This document shows positions 6,154 to 7,097 of a DNA stretch of 7,097 nt, piece after piece. The translations under genes and the position numbers were made by a program. The notes beneath the pieces were generated by a model, which was not told where the DNA came from, did not search any database, and saw only the letters and a list, made by a program, of their open reading frames with translations. Origin of the DNA: Bacillota bacterium (GTDB taxonomy: Bacteria > Bacillota > Clostridia > Lachnospirales > Cellulosilyticaceae); assembly GCA_023415525.1 (NCBI GenBank), contig JAEZKI010000377.1:1-7097 (forward strand), written 5' to 3'. Position 1 is the stretch's first letter; each line of letters begins with the position of its first letter.

Positions 6154-6534
6154 ATGCTTATTGAACTCGACTTTAGCAGTCAAAAGCCCATCTATGAGCA
6201 ACTCTATGAACAGATTATCTTAGCTATGGCAAAAGGAACGCTTCAACCTGGTGAATCCCTACCTGCTGTAAGAAATCTAGCAGAAGAAATCGGTATTAAC
6301 CTACATACCGTTAATAAAGCTTACAATCTTTTAAAAGATGAAGGATATGTGAGTGTGGACCGTAGAAAAGGAACCTTAGTCAACTCTTTTCCTATCCTAA
6401 CAACCCGTTCTTCTCATTTTATTCTAGAAGAACCCTTAACCTTATTAGTTGCTAAAGCCCATCTCATGGGCATTACTCAAAAAGATTTTTTATCACTGTG
6501 TGAGACCCTTTACTCACACTATAAGGAGGATTAA
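6154..6534 (+). CDS. GntR-family transcriptional regulator, YtrA subfamily
   Basis: DNA-binding repressor of 126 residues, the short length typical of the YtrA branch. The N-terminal winged helix-turn-helix covers about residues 8-76. It shows the family pattern PIYEQLYEQI, GTLQPGESLPAVRNLAEEIGIN (in part the recognition region), HTVNKAYNLLKDEGYV, then a wing around RRKGTLV. The remaining 50 or so residues are a small helical dimerisation tail rather than a ligand-binding UTRA or FCD domain, so no effector can be read from the sequence. YtrA-type regulators usually repress an operon holding themselves plus ABC-transporter or membrane-protein genes, which fits the next gene. The ribosome site AAGGAGGT is strong and 6 bases from the ATG. 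A palindrome over its promoter suggests autoregulation. Confidence 0.93.
   Translation: MLIELDFSSQKPIYEQLYEQIILAMAKGTLQPGESLPAVRNLAEEIGINLHTVNKAYNLLKDEGYVSVDRRKGTLVNSFPILTTRSSHFILEEPLTLLVAKAHLMGITQKDFLSLCETLYSHYKED
6498..6519 (+). other. Small hairpin just before the ribosome site of the downstream membrane-protein gene
   Basis: GTGTGAG (6498-6504) pairs perfectly with CTCACAC (6513-6519) around an 8-nt loop. It lies in the last codons of the regulator gene, three bases before the AAGGAGGA ribosome site at 6523-6530. It has no U-tract, so it is not a terminator. It could tune translation of the next gene but may be chance. Confidence 0.3.
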
Positions 6535-6536
6535 CA

Positions 6537-7037
6537 ATGTCAGAAACAACTATCACTTTTATACTTATGCTTTTTATATTCTCTTTGCTTTTTATTACCT
6601 TTGTCTTATCTCCCAAATTTTCAAGACGCAATCAATGCTTTGGTATTACCTTAGCTGAAGACTTACAAAAACACCCTATTGTTCAAGGTATTACTCGCCA
6701 GTTTTATATACGCTCTATTGTTGTCTTTATAGTATCTCTCGTAGGCTCTAGTCTTATGTTTATCGGGCCTAGCTTAGGTTACTTAGTAGGTTACAAATTT
6801 ATTCATTCCCAGTCCTTCCAAATCATTTTTATTCTGCTTATCTTTTTTGTAATTGGCAGCTATTTTGCTCTCTACGTAAGAACCCATAATAAAATAAAAG
6901 CTTTTAAAGCGACTTTAAAACAGCAGCCTACTCCTTCTAGTAAAATGCTAATAGATACTCATTTCATAGAAGAAAAACAACGACTTAAAAATGTTTTTAA
7001 GTCGTTGTTTTTCTTCTATGAAATGAGTATCTATTAG
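6537..7037 (+). CDS. Multi-spanning membrane protein resembling DUF1648 family; 3' part replaced by a fold-back sequence
   Basis: Start of an integral membrane protein of unknown function, co-transcribed with the GntR regulator (2 bases after its stop codon; ribosome site AAGGAGGA). Membrane segments are at about residues 5-24, 58-80 and 93-114. Between the first two is SRRNQCFGITLAED (29-42), which resembles the RRTE-FGVSIPE pattern I associate with DUF1648-type proteins commonly found beside YtrA-type regulators. The stretch RTHNKIKAFKA after the third segment also fits. Such proteins are usually much longer than the 166 codons here. From residue 152 (base 6992) the frame enters the second arm of a perfect 104-bp inverted repeat, so the last 15 residues (…FKSLFFFYEMSIY) are translated from the reverse complement of the gene itself. 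Only residues 1-151 should be taken as real. The family call is from memory of the pattern, not a search. Confidence 0.7.
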   Translation: MSETTITFILMLFIFSLLFITFVLSPKFSRRNQCFGITLAEDLQKHPIVQGITRQFYIRSIVVFIVSLVGSSLMFIGPSLGYLVGYKFIHSQSFQIIFILLIFFVIGSYFALYVRTHNKIKAFKATLKQQPTPSSKMLIDTHFIEEKQRLKNVFKSLFFFYEMSIY

Positions 7038-7097
7038 CATTTTACTAGAAGGAGTAGGCTGCTGTTTTAAAGTCGCTTTAAAAGCTTTTATTTTATT
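6888..7097. repeat. Perfect 104-bp inverted repeat with 2-bp centre, running to the window end
   Basis: Bases 6888-6991 and 6994-7097 are exact reverse complements with only TG (6992-6993) between them; I compared the arms along their whole length and found no mismatch. The right arm ends exactly at the last base of the window, so the true extent is unknown. The left arm is coding sequence of the membrane-protein gene. A perfect, nearly loopless palindrome this long inside a gene, at the edge of the sequence, is what a fold-back read or amplification chimera at a contig end looks like. A genuine hairpin end or gene inversion is less likely. Confidence 0.95.

Noticed and set aside
6449..6658. 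Rightward open frame of 69 codons overlapping the end of the regulator and the start of the membrane protein
   Set aside because: Out-of-frame overlap of two well-supported genes that have strong ribosome sites; it has none of its own.
6888..7097. Very long transcription terminator or mobile-element inverted repeat
   Set aside because: The arms are coding sequence of the preceding gene, with no U-tract logic, no transposase, and a 2-base centre rather than an element between the arms.

Overview
The window looks like a low-GC Gram-positive bacterium, most likely a member of the Clostridia. The evidence is the AT-rich intergenic DNA, strong AGGAGG-type ribosome binding sites, a lipoprotein signal peptide of Firmicutes type, near-consensus sigma-A promoters, a SEC-C-tagged methionine aminopeptidase, and a YtrA-type GntR regulator paired with a membrane protein. 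This assignment is an inference from style and gene families; no marker gene is present.

Layout. The left 3.9 kb is the front of a peptide ABC-transporter operon read leftwards: promoter (about 3880-3852), long leader, dppA-like binding lipoprotein (3668-2070), an intercistronic terminator-like hairpin (2013-1949), dppB-like permease (1893-889) and dppC-like permease (874 to beyond the left edge). The ATPase genes expected next (dppD/dppF) would lie outside the window. To the right, also leftward, are a type I methionine aminopeptidase (4986-4117) with its own terminator (4085-4051) and a classical short-chain dehydrogenase (5894-5136). The right end reads rightward: a YtrA-family GntR repressor (6154-6534) and, 2 bases later, the N-terminal part of a multi-spanning membrane protein resembling the DUF1648 family (from 6537).

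Control. The divergent gap 5895-6153 holds a 31-bp palindrome (6094-6124) over the -10 and start region of the regulator's promoter. The -10 hexamer is self-complementary and could also serve a leftward promoter toward the dehydrogenase, so one repressor site may control both directions. The dppA leader has a perfect consensus promoter, a pair of 12-bp direct repeats spaced 33 bp apart, and an inverted repeat at the predicted 5' end of the transcript.

Caution. The last 210 bases (6888-7097) form a perfect inverted repeat of two 104-base arms around a 2-base centre. It runs exactly to the window end and folds the last gene back on itself. The simplest reading is a fold-back (chimeric) artefact at a contig end, so the last 104 bases should not be trusted and the final gene is probably cut short by it. 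Most of the window is ordinary housekeeping and transport content. I see no clear undescribed system; the items most worth a second look are this palindrome, the shared promoter/operator at 6079-6130 and the dppA leader.
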